Positions 42,455-50,996 of a DNA stretch of 64,000 nt are shown piece by piece. How positions within the stretch are numbered: position 1 is the stretch's first letter; every line of letters starts with the position of its first letter. Source of the stretch: Clostridiales bacterium (GTDB lineage Bacteria > Bacillota > Clostridia > Oscillospirales > CAG-272); assembly GCA_012800735.1 (NCBI GenBank), contig JAAZIU010000009.1:1-64000 (forward strand). Reading direction: 5' to 3'. The translations under genes and the position numbers were made by a program. Below the pieces are notes generated by a model. It was not told the origin of the DNA and searched no databases. It saw nothing but the letters and a program-made list of their open reading frames with translations.

Positions 42455-44515
42455 TCAGTGCATCCGGAAGTCGAAGATGACCGGCGGTTTTACCGTCGCG
42501 CGGTCGAAGGGACGGTTATCCCGCTTCGCCTTCGCCTCTTCGATTTCGTACCAGATTTCGGTGATGCTCGTCTCGCCCTCGCGGATGTCGGCGACGACAA
42601 GCCCGCCGCCGTCGTGGAGCAGCGCGTCGGCTTCGTCGACGCGACCGGTTTTAACAAGGGCGTTCGCGAGATAGAGCCGTATCCGCGGCAGACTCGCCAT
42701 CTCCGGTTCAAGCTCGGAAACAAATCGGGTAACGGACGAATACTTCTTGCTGTCGGTCATTGATTGAAGCGCCGCCTTTACAAGCGAGATATCGTTCGGC
42801 GCCATCGCAGCGGCTTCCACCGTCATCGCCGACGCGCGTTCGCTCTCGCCGCGGAAGCGGGCAAGCCGCGCCAGCGAATAAAGCGCCCAGGGGTTGGCTT
42901 TAAGCTCCATCGACCGCTCAAGCTCGGCTCTCGCCTCGGAAAAACGCCGCAGCGACAGCAGCATTACGCCGTACTGATAGCGGCTGTACCAGTTGTATTC
43001 TTCGGTTACGCGCGCCGCTTTTTCCGCCTTGGCGAGCCAGAAGTCGCCGGACGCCTGCGCGGGATAGAGCGGGTTTCCGGCGGAGATGTAGCTCTCCGGC
43101 GCCGTCTTCGGGCAGCGGGAACCGAATGTGTCGGTTTCAAGCAGCGTCTTCCACTGCTCCTGTTCTTCTCCGATTTCGCCGAAATCGAGGTGCGGGGAGA
43201 TGTTCGCCTCTCCCGCCTTTTCCCGGCGGAGGTTTTCAAGCGCGCCCCATCCGCTGCCGCAGTGCCGAAGCGTGGGAGCAGGCGTCAGCGCCATCGGCTT
43301 TGTCGCCGCCAGCAGCTTTTCAAGCTCGGCTTCGGGGATGAGCGCTTCAAGTTTTTCTTCCGTCTCGGCTCTCGCCGCCGCCCAGTCGTCGCCTAAAGAT
43401 ACGGCGGGATTTGTCGAAAGCGCGCCGTAAGCCTCAACCCATTCCCAAGCGGTGCGGGCGGGCATCGGAAGCGATTCGAACTGCGACCAGGCAAGTCCCG
43501 CCTGAATTTCGATGTATCTGCCGTCGCAGCCGCGGCCGGAGAGGTATTCCTGCCAGCGGTCTCCCCCCTGTCCCTGTCCCCAGGTGAACAGCTTGCGGCC
43601 TTTGAGGCGCCTCGTCGAGCATTGAATCAGCCCGAAACCGCCCTCGTCGATCGACGCTTCATAGCGGCGGCGGTCGTCGCGGAGCTTGAAGAAGAAGTCG
43701 ACGGCGTGGTTCAGATTTACATATCTCGTTATATCAAAAGGATACTGCTCCGACACCGGAACGTCTATCTTGACAATACCGCCGCTGCCGTAGGTGTAGG
43801 TCTCCTCGGCCGGAACGATTACCCGTCCCTCTTTGTATTCGGGAACCGCCATGTTCGACCACCAGTACATCGGCACCGGCGTCGGGTTGGGGTTGACTAT
43901 CCGCATCCGGCAGAGCAGCACCGGCGAGCCGTCGGGCAGGAAAAAGTCCATCTGATAGACGGCGCCGCGAACCCGCTCGTATTCGTACATGCGGAGCACC
44001 GGAGTGTCGGCTTTGTAGGTTATCCCCTGAGTTTCGTTTGTGATATCCGCGCCTAAAGTCGTGACGGCGGTGTAAAGCCGGGAACAGGTGTGCGGATGAT
44101 GTCCTAAATATCCGCAGTTCCACTCAACGCCGCCGGAGGTCCAGGCGTTGCGGACGGCAAGGTTGCAGGGACGGACGACCGGATTTGCGAAAAGCAGGTC
44201 GCGTCCCGTCTTTTTATCGACAAGCGACCAGAGCTTTCCGCCGAAATCCGGCAGAAACTCGGCCCGAAGATACTCATTTTCAAGGACGGCGAATTCATAC
44301 TCGCGCTCTTCAAGTTCGCGGGTGTAGTTGTCCTGCATCCTGTACGGAAATGAACTCGGCACAGAGCCGAAGTTTATGAAAAGCTCGTCGTCTTCGTCGA
44401 GACGGGAGCCGGATTTTCCGTCGGCCGTCGAAAAATCGGAAAACGGCGGCAATGAGCTTTCTTCGCCCAAATCAGCGGAGGGCATCAGCTTTTTTACGAA
44501 TTCGAGTGTCGTCAT
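42455..44515 (-). CDS. DUF5107 and tetratricopeptide-repeat protein
   Basis: 686 residues. Residues ~60-330 form the DUF5107 domain, a galactose-mutarotase-like beta-sandwich: NEYLRAEFLPDFGGKLWSL, RNAWTSGGVEWNCGYLGHHP and MYWWSNMAVPEYKEGRVIVP. The C-terminal half carries TPR-like repeats such as YNWYSRYQYGVMLLSLRRFSE and LYSLARLARFRGESERA. Relatives sit in sugar-use loci and are thought to act on or bind carbohydrates, but a proven reaction is not known to me. No signal peptide, so cytoplasmic. Confidence 0.85.
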   Translation of the reverse strand: MTTLEFVKKLMPSADLGEESSLPPFSDFSTADGKSGSRLDEDDELFINFGSVPSSFPYRMQDNYTRELEEREYEFAVLENEYLRAEFLPDFGGKLWSLVDKKTGRDLLFANPVVRPCNLAVRNAWTSGGVEWNCGYLGHHPHTCSRLYTAVTTLGADITNETQGITYKADTPVLRMYEYERVRGAVYQMDFFLPDGSPVLLCRMRIVNPNPTPVPMYWWSNMAVPEYKEGRVIVPAEETYTYGSGGIVKIDVPVSEQYPFDITRYVNLNHAVDFFFKLRDDRRRYEASIDEGGFGLIQCSTRRLKGRKLFTWGQGQGGDRWQEYLSGRGCDGRYIEIQAGLAWSQFESLPMPARTAWEWVEAYGALSTNPAVSLGDDWAAARAETEEKLEALIPEAELEKLLAATKPMALTPAPTLRHCGSGWGALENLRREKAGEANISPHLDFGEIGEEQEQWKTLLETDTFGSRCPKTAPESYISAGNPLYPAQASGDFWLAKAEKAARVTEEYNWYSRYQYGVMLLSLRRFSEARAELERSMELKANPWALYSLARLARFRGESERASAMTVEAAAMAPNDISLVKAALQSMTDSKKYSSVTRFVSELEPEMASLPRIRLYLANALVKTGRVDEADALLHDGGGLVVADIREGETSITEIWYEIEEAKAKRDNRPFDRATVKPPVIFDFRMH

Positions 44516-44549
44516 GGCAAACCTCTCGTTTCATTATATTTAAAAACAG

Positions 44550-45293
44550 TTATCGTCGCTGTTTTTTTCCGGTTTTCGGTTTTGGCGGAAGCGCCGGAGG
44601 CTCCGCCGCTTCAGTCGGATTCGGTTCCGACTGCCGATCCGCCGCAGCCGGAACCGGCTCTTTCTCGGTCATAAGTTCCAGCGCGGCGCAGGAAAGAACA
44701 TAGCCCAGAAAGGCTTGTACAGCCGGCAAGATATAGGCGGTAACTATCGAGACTTTCTCGCCGGCGGTCGGGTCTTTGATCTCATAAAGGAAGTCGACGG
44801 TGGTTATCAGCTCCTGACTCAGCGAAAGCAGCAGCCAGACAGCCATCGCGGCGATAAAGACCTTCCGCACGCCGCGTCCGCGCAGCAATTCCGCCGCGAT
44901 TATTACCGCGGCAAAAATAATCCCGCCGAAGATAAGCTCCACCCAGATCGAAAGCAGGTAATATCCCGGCTGTTCGGAAAAGTCCGACTGAAACACCGAC
45001 ACAAGTATAGTCGAGCTTATCTGCGGCGTCAAAAGAGCCGCGACGCAGACGGCAGTCACCCTTAGGCGGAAGATATCATAATACCGGCTGATGCCGAGTA
45101 CCGCCGTCAGCGCGAAAAAGGCGGCGAGGGAAAGCAGCGACGAGACAAAGTCCAGCGTCTTGTAAAGCCATTCCTTCAAAACATCGCCGGAGATGCTGTA
45201 CAGCGCGGCGCCCAGCCCGAGTGAAACCAGCAGCAGCGCCGCCCAGAGTATCAGCGCGGCGTAAAAGAGCCGCGCGGGAGATATTTTTTGCAT
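44550..45293 (-). CDS. multi-pass membrane protein with proline-rich tail, hypothetical
   Basis: 247 residues, about six or seven membrane helices (first LFYAALILWAALLLVSLGLG) and a cytoplasmic Pro/Glu/Lys-rich tail ending PPKPKTGKKQRR. No family recognised. It lies 34 bp upstream of the DUF5107 gene on the same strand. The palindrome-rich gap 45294-45600 precedes it. Confidence 0.65.
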   Translation of the reverse strand: MQKISPARLFYAALILWAALLLVSLGLGAALYSISGDVLKEWLYKTLDFVSSLLSLAAFFALTAVLGISRYYDIFRLRVTAVCVAALLTPQISSTILVSVFQSDFSEQPGYYLLSIWVELIFGGIIFAAVIIAAELLRGRGVRKVFIAAMAVWLLLSLSQELITTVDFLYEIKDPTAGEKVSIVTAYILPAVQAFLGYVLSCAALELMTEKEPVPAAADRQSEPNPTEAAEPPALPPKPKTGKKQRR

Positions 45294-45314
45294 AAAAATA
45301 TATATGGTGTCCTT

Positions 45315-45458
45315 GACTAACCCGCGTCCCGCGGGTTAGTCGAGAGTTTTGCCTGCGGCAAAACGTCTCCGCTCCGAAGTTAAGTCTTAGATTGTGTTTT
45401 TTCTATGAGGTATTGACTAACGCTCCGCGTTAGTCGCGAATATTGCCTTCGGCAATAT
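45315..45458. repeat. two tandem double-hairpin units 100 bp apart
   Basis: Unit 1: GACTAACCCGCG/CGCGGGTTAGTC (45315-45341, loop TCC) and GTTTTGCC/GGCAAAAC (45346-45364, loop TGC). Unit 2: GACTAACGC/GCGTTAGTC (45415-45435, loop TCC) and ATATTGCC/GGCAATAT (45440-45458, loop TTC). Starts are exactly 100 bp apart. Sequence differs between units in ways that keep base pairing. Confidence 0.8.
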
Positions 45459-45524
45459 ATCGCCGTCGGCAAGTGAAGTTTTTATTTCAAATAGCTAACG
45501 ACTTCGCACCATTAATTTTCCCAG

Positions 45525-45598
45525 AAGTTTTGAAAGTCAAGAAAACTTTTCCAAAAGTTTTCTTGTCAGGGGGGTCCGGGGGGACGAAGTCCCCCCGC
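45525..45598 (-). repeat. palindrome pair behind the DHHW gene
   Basis: GAAAACTTTT/AAAAGTTTTC (45541-45562) and GGGGGGAC/GTCCCCCC (45578-45596), directly after the DHHW stop codon. The first resembles the core of the dispersed palindrome at 437-486. Together they may end transcription on the minus strand. Confidence 0.6.
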
Positions 45599-45600
45599 AA

Positions 45601-46839
45601 TCAAAGTCCCATTTTCAGAAGCCCGAAGGTGGAGGACGATTCGAGCGAGTCGAAGTTGATGAGGACGACTACGGCGGCGGCTCCTTCTTCGCGGCAGAGT
45701 TTGAAGACCGAGTCTTTGTAGTAGCGCAGGTCGATGTAGATAAGGTCGTAAGATTGGGCGAGGAAGGGGGCGGCGGAGTGGGCGAAGCTGTCTTTTAACA
45801 CGACGAGTTTCGGCCGCTCGATGCGCACGCCGCTGTCGTCGACTTTGTAGATGTCGACGCGGGCGTTGTTTCCGCCGATGAAGCTTGAGTATTTGTCCTT
45901 CTTTTCAAGGTAGGAGCGGTCGTAGAAGCCTTTGTATTCGACGCCGGTGTCGTCGATATGCGTGACGAACTCCTCGTCGCCCTCAAAGCGGAAAAACTCG
46001 ATTTTGTCGGGTTTTACCCACTTCATCCCGCCGCTTGACCAGGTCGTTCCGTAAAAGGCTTCGGAGGCGGTTTCCGGGGCGTAGAATGAATAGTCATGCG
46101 TCTCGGCGCCGAGTTCCTTCAAAATCAGATTCGCGCCCATCAGCGCCCCGCGGGACGTCCAGTGGTGGTCGGTCTTGTAATAGAGCTGTTCCGAGGTTTC
46201 CTCCTCCGCGGCCGCGAAGACGGCGCAGAGGTCTAAGTATTTAAGGTTCGCGACGGAATCGAGGTTCTCATGCAAATACCGATAAGCCTTGTCCTGAATA
46301 TCCCGCGGATAAAGCGCCGGCTGTTTTTCCCGAAGCACATCCTCTCCCCGTCCGGCGACGGCGACAATATAAGGGATGCCCAGCCGCTCGGCGCCGTCGG
46401 CGAAAGCGATAATACCGCTGAGGTTCTTGTCTATCGTTTCATAGTCCGGATAGCCGCCGCGCTTGATGATATATCCGTCGGAGGCGAGGGTAACGCTGTT
46501 GTTTTCCCGCTTGCCCTGGGCTATCTCGGCGACGCCCTTGATTGCGACGAAAGCGTCGCGCAGCGGGAACTGATCGGCGAAATAGTCGCCTACTTTGCCG
46601 GTATAGCTGCCGTCTATCAGGGCTTTGACGGTAAATTCCGGCTGCTTTTGCAGATAGCGGTTCTCCTGCTCGGAAAATTCCCGGTCGGGCAGGACAATCA
46701 TCAGTACGGTCAGCGCAAATATCAACAGGATGAAAAATATCACGGTCAGCCGGTCGGCCGTCTTTGATTCATGCGCGAGAGAGCGCTGCAGATCGAGCAG
46801 CTTATCCTGAGCGGTATTGACTTCGGGTCTTCTGTCCAT
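45601..46839 (-). CDS. DHHW family protein (AlgX/AlgJ-like SGNH hydrolase-type)
   Basis: 412 residues. One N-terminal membrane helix (LTVIFFILLIFALTVLMIVL) with the bulk outside. Motif YYKTDHHWTSRGALMGA holds the DHHW signature, the catalytic Asp-His pair of AlgX/AlgJ-like acetyltransferase domains; the Ser is expected in VVLKDSFAHSAAPF. Such proteins help O-acetylate exported polysaccharides, usually with an MBOAT partner, which is not in the window. The gene lies 3 bp behind the GH32 gene, so the two are surely co-transcribed. Confidence 0.85.
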   Translation of the reverse strand: MDRRPEVNTAQDKLLDLQRSLAHESKTADRLTVIFFILLIFALTVLMIVLPDREFSEQENRYLQKQPEFTVKALIDGSYTGKVGDYFADQFPLRDAFVAIKGVAEIAQGKRENNSVTLASDGYIIKRGGYPDYETIDKNLSGIIAFADGAERLGIPYIVAVAGRGEDVLREKQPALYPRDIQDKAYRYLHENLDSVANLKYLDLCAVFAAAEEETSEQLYYKTDHHWTSRGALMGANLILKELGAETHDYSFYAPETASEAFYGTTWSSGGMKWVKPDKIEFFRFEGDEEFVTHIDDTGVEYKGFYDRSYLEKKDKYSSFIGGNNARVDIYKVDDSGVRIERPKLVVLKDSFAHSAAPFLAQSYDLIYIDLRYYKDSVFKLCREEGAAAVVVLINFDSLESSSTFGLLKMGL

Positions 46840-46842
46840 AAT

Positions 46843-48417
46843 TTAAATCTCGATTCCTTCTATATAAGGTTTTTTCCAGATAGAATCCAGCGCCTTTTCG
46901 CCGTACGCCTTTACGGTGGCGCGGTCAAAGGAATGTCCGCCCTTGTCGCGGTTGGTGTAAACGGGGCGGAGCGGGAGCAGCTTGCGTCGGCGGCTCCGCT
47001 TTGTCGGCTCCGGCGGGGTCATCATCGGCATCGTCCCGGAGCAGACATCGCCCAAAGCCGGAATGTATCTTTCCCAGGAGCTGCCGTCAAGCAGCACGGT
47101 GGCGCGGTATTCCCCCTTCGGCAGCGGTATTCTTACCCCGCGGAGCATCATCGAAGCGTCCGAGGCGCAGATAACGTCAAAATCGGCGCGCAGGGAATGA
47201 CCGCGGTCGGTCGTAAGCAGGGCTATCTCGTTTATCGGCTGAGCGGTGAGGCGAAAACCGCCGCTGCGCTCCCGAACAAGCTTCACTTCATGCGGAAAGC
47301 TCATGTTCTGGTTGAAAACAGCGCCGGACGGAGTCGAAATCCTCTGCCAGCAAATCCTTATCCTCCTGTCCTTCGGCTCGTCCGAGAAGGTCTGAGCGGC
47401 ATATCCGCGGGTGGGAGGGTCTCCGGCGCCTCCGGTTGGCTGAAAGGATCTCCAGCCCTGCGAAGGCTCGAAAATCAAGCCGCCGCCCATCCGCCCTTTC
47501 TTGAATTCGCCGACGTAATAATGGCCGGACGCGCCGGACAAAACCCAGCGGCGGCTGCCGTCGTCGGCTTCAAGCGGATAAAAATCGGGACACTCGGCGT
47601 CGCCGGGCAGCTCGATATCCTGAAGATGCGTCCAGTCAAGGAGATTTGAGGAGGTAAGCAGGGTAAAGGTATTGTCGGTAAGATACAGCGCCATCACGAA
47701 TTTTGACAGCTCTTCGCAAAAGATTACCTTCGGATCGCGGTTGTCCCCGGCGATATGCGGCACAACGGCCGTTCCGGAGACGCCTTTTCCGCTTTCGTAG
47801 CGATGGAAGGTAAATCCGTCCGTCGTATAAGCCAGCCGCTGCTCAAACGGCTTTCCCGCCGCGGTATAGAAAAGCAGCATGGCGGGATCGTTCTTCTTCC
47901 CCAGCCCCGAGACGTTGTTATGGTCGACTATCGCGCAGCCGCTGAATATCGTGTGCGCGTCGGGGTCGGGGTAGAGGGCGATGCTGTGCTCCTTCCAATG
48001 AGTCAGATTTTCGGAAGTCGCGTGTCCCCAGTGCATATTGCCCCAGGTGGTACCCGCCGGGTTGTGCTGGAAGAACATATGATAAAGCCCCTTGTAGTAG
48101 CAGAGGCCGTTCGGATCGTTTGTCCAGCCGTACATGGGAGAGAAACGGAGCTGCGGACGATAAAGTTCGTCATATTCGGATTTTATAAGCTCACAGTCTT
48201 CAAATTCGAAGTCAGGGCTGATTTGAAGCTCTATTTCGTCCGCGTCGCCGAAGAAGCGGGAGAAGTCGAGCGGTATTTTATAAGCCGGATTTTCAAAATC
48301 GAGCCGGCAGTCAAGTTCCCATACATCGTCGCCGCCTGTCGAAAAGGTGACGCGGACGGTGGGCATATGATTTGAAATCGGGAGAGCAAGGCATGGCCTT
48401 GATTTTAAAAGTCGCAT
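46843..48417 (-). CDS. glycoside hydrolase family 32 (fructan/sucrose hydrolase)
   Basis: 524 residues. Nucleophile motif YGWTNDPNGLCYY (~105-117), then FFQHNPAGTTWGNMHWGHA, the transition-state Asp in GDNRDPKVIF, and the acid/base Glu in AECPDFYPL. The C-terminal beta-sandwich follows. It cleaves beta-fructosides (sucrose, inulin or levan oligomers). No signal peptide is seen, so probably cytoplasmic. ATG 48417 is preferred because AGAAGGTG lies 6 bp upstream; ATG 48366 lacks a site. The N-terminus carries an extra ~90 residues before the five-blade propeller. Forms an operon with the DHHW gene. Confidence 0.92.
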   Translation of the reverse strand: MRLLKSRPCLALPISNHMPTVRVTFSTGGDDVWELDCRLDFENPAYKIPLDFSRFFGDADEIELQISPDFEFEDCELIKSEYDELYRPQLRFSPMYGWTNDPNGLCYYKGLYHMFFQHNPAGTTWGNMHWGHATSENLTHWKEHSIALYPDPDAHTIFSGCAIVDHNNVSGLGKKNDPAMLLFYTAAGKPFEQRLAYTTDGFTFHRYESGKGVSGTAVVPHIAGDNRDPKVIFCEELSKFVMALYLTDNTFTLLTSSNLLDWTHLQDIELPGDAECPDFYPLEADDGSRRWVLSGASGHYYVGEFKKGRMGGGLIFEPSQGWRSFQPTGGAGDPPTRGYAAQTFSDEPKDRRIRICWQRISTPSGAVFNQNMSFPHEVKLVRERSGGFRLTAQPINEIALLTTDRGHSLRADFDVICASDASMMLRGVRIPLPKGEYRATVLLDGSSWERYIPALGDVCSGTMPMMTPPEPTKRSRRRKLLPLRPVYTNRDKGGHSFDRATVKAYGEKALDSIWKKPYIEGIEI

Positions 48418-48461
48418 TAAAACACCTTCTTTCGCCGGATATTTTTTTCAGATTCGTTATT

Positions 48462-48491
48462 ATTATACCATTAATCGGCGTTTCAAGTCAA
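48462..48491 (-). promoter_or_regulatory. promoter of the GH32-DHHW operon
   Basis: Minus strand TTGACT, 18 bp, TATAAT, about 45 bp before the start. Confidence 0.7.
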
Positions 48492-48700
48492 CAGTCAAAG
48501 ATTAAATTTACCCTTTCCGGCGAAATTATCCCGAACAGGCAAGATATACACGGCGAATGCTGCGAATGCGGGCGAATATTTTTCTCCGTCAGCTGTTCGG
48601 AGAAAATTTTTATCACTCATTTTACAAAAATGCAAACTCATGTATATAAGCCGGTGTTAAAATTATAATATACCGCCCGACGAGATGTAAATCCGGAGAC

Positions 48701-48803
48701 TTTTCCACATATCCACATGGTTTTCCACAGAAAAACGCGATTTCTCGCCGAAAAATCCCGATAAAACCCGCCTTTCCCACATTTTCCACAGCTTTTCTCC
48801 ACA
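48701..48803 (+). other. cluster of DnaA-box-like 9-mers
   Basis: Six same-strand sites in 103 bp: TTTTCCACA at 48701, 48721 and 48782; ATATCCACA at 48709; TTTCCCACA at 48773; TTCTCCACA at 48795. The DnaA consensus is TTATCCACA, so five sites differ by one base and one by two. An AT-rich stretch (AAAAAAATTATATA) follows near 48940. The gap 48492-49192 has no gene; an inverted repeat GCCTTACGCCATAAGGC lies at about 48988-49006. No dnaA or dnaN is in the window. Confidence 0.6.
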
Positions 48804-49192
48804 GAAACGGCAGCTTTCTACATTTTTCGGCGCGGACGAGGCGACCCTTTTGTAAAGCGGATTTTACAGAGTTTCGGGCGAATGACCCCGACCTTGCCGT
48901 CGGCCGGAGACGGAGCCGCGGAGGCTTCGACTTTCGTCTAAAAAAATTATATACCTGTATAATGCCGAAACTTTGATTTTTTTCAGACGCCTTACGCCAT
49001 AAGGCTTCGCGGGTTTTTCGGCTGTATATTCGGTATATGCTGTATATTCATCGGAGCGATAATAATCGGAAAACCCAAGCCGCGGAAGACCGCGGCGGAA
49101 ATATACAACGTCCGGTTTTCCGCGGCGATTTTTAAACCGAAATAATTCCGAAACCCGATGGTTTCGATAAATAAAATAAGGAGATGAGATTT

Positions 49193-49690
49193 TTGTCCCA
49201 TTTTAATTTCAGGGAATGGCTCAGAAGCGTTTTTGAACGCATCCGCCGCTTTTTTTCCGGCAGATACGGTTTCGACCCGTTAGGCGGCTTTCTTTTATTT
49301 GTCCATGTCACGATAATCCTTGTCGCCTCGCCGTTTGCCTACCGAAATCCTTTCGTCTACCGCGTCATAGCCGCCTCCGCTCTGATCCCGCTCATCTTCG
49401 CGCTCTTCCGCCTGCTTTCAAAGAATATCGCCGCCCGCCGCCGGGAAAACGGCGCTTTTCTCGACGCGCTGTTTGCCGTCCGGCGCTTTTTCTCCCGTCT
49501 CGGCGCAAGAATACAAAACGGCGCCGCGCTTATGCGGAACCGTTTCAAATATATAAGAACCACCCGCTACCGCCGCTGTCCCGACTGCCGCGCCGTGCTT
49601 TGTTTTCCGGTAAAAAAGGGGCATCGCGGGAAGAAAAGCGCCGTCTGCCCCCGCTGCGGGAAAAGGTTTTCCGTGTTTATCTGGATATGA
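49193..49690 (+). CDS. membrane protein with C-terminal zinc ribbon, hypothetical
   Basis: About 165 residues from TTG 49193, preferred because AAGGAG stands 9 bp upstream; ATG 49184 would abut that site. Two hydrophobic helices (LGGFLLFVHVTIILVASPFA, YRVIAASALIPLIFALF), a basic loop, and a C-terminal ribbon CPDC ... CPRCG with 20-odd residues between. Likely membrane-bound with a cytosolic zinc finger. Family not recognised. It is one of few plus-strand genes in the right half. Confidence 0.65.
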   Translation: MSHFNFREWLRSVFERIRRFFSGRYGFDPLGGFLLFVHVTIILVASPFAYRNPFVYRVIAASALIPLIFALFRLLSKNIAARRRENGAFLDALFAVRRFFSRLGARIQNGAALMRNRFKYIRTTRYRRCPDCRAVLCFPVKKGHRGKKSAVCPRCGKRFSVFIWI

Positions 49691-49710
49691 GGGGGATTGA
49701 ATAATATTTA

Positions 49711-49748
49711 AGAGGAGCGGAAACTGCTTTAAAGCAGCCCGCTCCTTT
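49711..49748. terminator. hairpin between convergent genes
   Basis: AGGAGCGG ... CCGCTCCT with an inner CTGCTTTAAAGCAG, followed by a T-rich tail. Confidence 0.65.
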
Positions 49749-49770
49749 GATATTTTACAAAAGCAGGATT

Positions 49771-49977
49771 TCAGAATTCAATCCATTCAATTTCCGAATC
49801 GTCCTTATCCGGTTTTACTAAAGCTACCCTGACATTCTGTAATACGCCGGGCTCCAAAACAAATTCGGCGGCTTTATATTTTTGCATTGCTTTTTCCACG
49901 GCGTCTGCTTCGTTTTTCGCCTGAATTTCGAATTCTTCCGCAACCGTTTCCTCTATAACTATTGTATATTTTTTCAT
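49771..49977 (-). CDS. DpnD/PcfM-like small protein
   Basis: 68 residues. It starts MKKYTIVIEETVAEEFEIQA and goes on with EADAVEKAMQKYKAAEFVLE, the beta-alpha-beta pattern of the DpnD/PcfM group. In pneumococcal DpnI cassettes DpnD lies beside DpnI; its role is unknown. Here it lies 8 bp downstream of the DpnI-like gene, keeping that arrangement. AT-rich. Confidence 0.8.
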   Translation of the reverse strand: MKKYTIVIEETVAEEFEIQAKNEADAVEKAMQKYKAAEFVLEPGVLQNVRVALVKPDKDDSEIEWIEF

Positions 49978-49985
49978 TTTTCACC

Positions 49986-50756
49986 TCATATTGTTTTTCT
50001 GTATCTTCCGCTGCCTAAGAACTCCAAAAATCCCTTGTCTCTTAAAAATTGTAATTGCTGCCTGATCTTGGGTTTTATATTATTGTTATCGGGATGTTTT
50101 ATCTTCAATTCTTCCTCAAATGCGTAAACTTCCTTCAAAGTAAATACTTGTGACTGAATGCGATTGACACAATTTAAAATGTCCATAAGCCATCCGCGGC
50201 TGTTTATGTTACCGACCTCAAGGCTGCTGCCTCGATTTACTTTGGATACCACCGTTTCGGAATCTGATATTTCTCCCCTTGATATTATTGAAATTCTGCC
50301 TTGCTCCGGAATTTCATCGATTAAAATGTTACAGCCTACCCATCCGGCGCGGCGGGCATTTGAACTCAAAGGATTTCTTTTTTCAATGATATCCGGGACA
50401 AAAAAGTGTTTTAAAATCAATATCAAATCGTTGACCTTATGCTCTTTTTCGGAATATGTCAGAAAGAAAAAATCGGGATTGTTATTGCTTATAATTCTCT
50501 CTATCATTGTACCGTAAGCGCCGTCGGTTATTTTATTTCCCAATTTACCGCTTTTGCTTTTCAGCTCATATTCGTTATCGCAATTAGAACAGAAGAAATC
50601 GGCAACGGGTTTGTTGTTTTTGAATTGCTCGATACGCGCGAATCCGCATCGCGGACAATACATATTCCTAAACATCCAATTTTCCGTTATAACTCTTACT
50701 CTTTGGGACTTTGAGTTATATTTCTCGGACAAGTTTCTGTCAAGCTGAATATTCAA
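49986..50756 (-). CDS. dpnI: DpnI-type methyl-directed restriction endonuclease
   Basis: 256 residues, near the 254 of pneumococcal DpnI. PD-(D/E)XK site: D53 (KPVADFFC), E64 and K66 (NEYELKSKSG), flanked by a zinc site CPRC/CSNC. Then NNPDFFFLTYS, ARRAGWVGCNI, SRGWLMDILNCV and the C-terminal winged helix KIRQQLQFLRDKGFLEFLG. DpnI cuts GATC only when adenine is N6-methylated, using both domains for recognition. TTG start with GAGGTG 6 bp upstream. No methylase is adjacent, as expected for this class; the host must lack GATC methylation. AT-rich composition points to transfer. Confidence 0.95.
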   Translation of the reverse strand: MNIQLDRNLSEKYNSKSQRVRVITENWMFRNMYCPRCGFARIEQFKNNKPVADFFCSNCDNEYELKSKSGKLGNKITDGAYGTMIERIISNNNPDFFFLTYSEKEHKVNDLILILKHFFVPDIIEKRNPLSSNARRAGWVGCNILIDEIPEQGRISIISRGEISDSETVVSKVNRGSSLEVGNINSRGWLMDILNCVNRIQSQVFTLKEVYAFEEELKIKHPDNNNIKPKIRQQLQFLRDKGFLEFLGSGRYRKTI

Positions 50757-50890
50757 TTACTTCACCTCTGAAATATTCTTTGAACTTATCTTTTATAAGT
50801 ATATTCCGATTCGCAAATAAATGCAAACGGTTTTTTTAAGAATTATGTAAATAAAAGTAATAAATTTTAATTTTCATAGTATTTAAATTA

Positions 50891-50920
50891 AAAAGACAGC
50901 TCGCGCGAACTGTCTTTTAA
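50891..50920. terminator. intrinsic terminator after the acyltransferase gene
   Basis: AAAGACAG/CTGTCTTT stem with T/A tracts on both sides, between the DpnI gene start and the acyltransferase end. Confidence 0.75.
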
Positions 50921-50996
50921 TATTTGCCCCTATTCCTGATAGCTCACCATTTTTGCAGCCGCTCATCGGCGCCGCCGGCAAGCCCCTCCGTCCCCT

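Noticed and set aside
45315-45598. CRISPR-like array at 45.3 kb
   Set aside because: The repeats are hairpins of different sequence, with only two units; no constant repeat with variable spacers and no cas gene in the window.
48701-48803. Chromosomal replication origin
   Set aside because: No dnaA, dnaN, rpmH, gyrB or parAB near; most genes on both sides read the same way, so an origin is only one of several readings.
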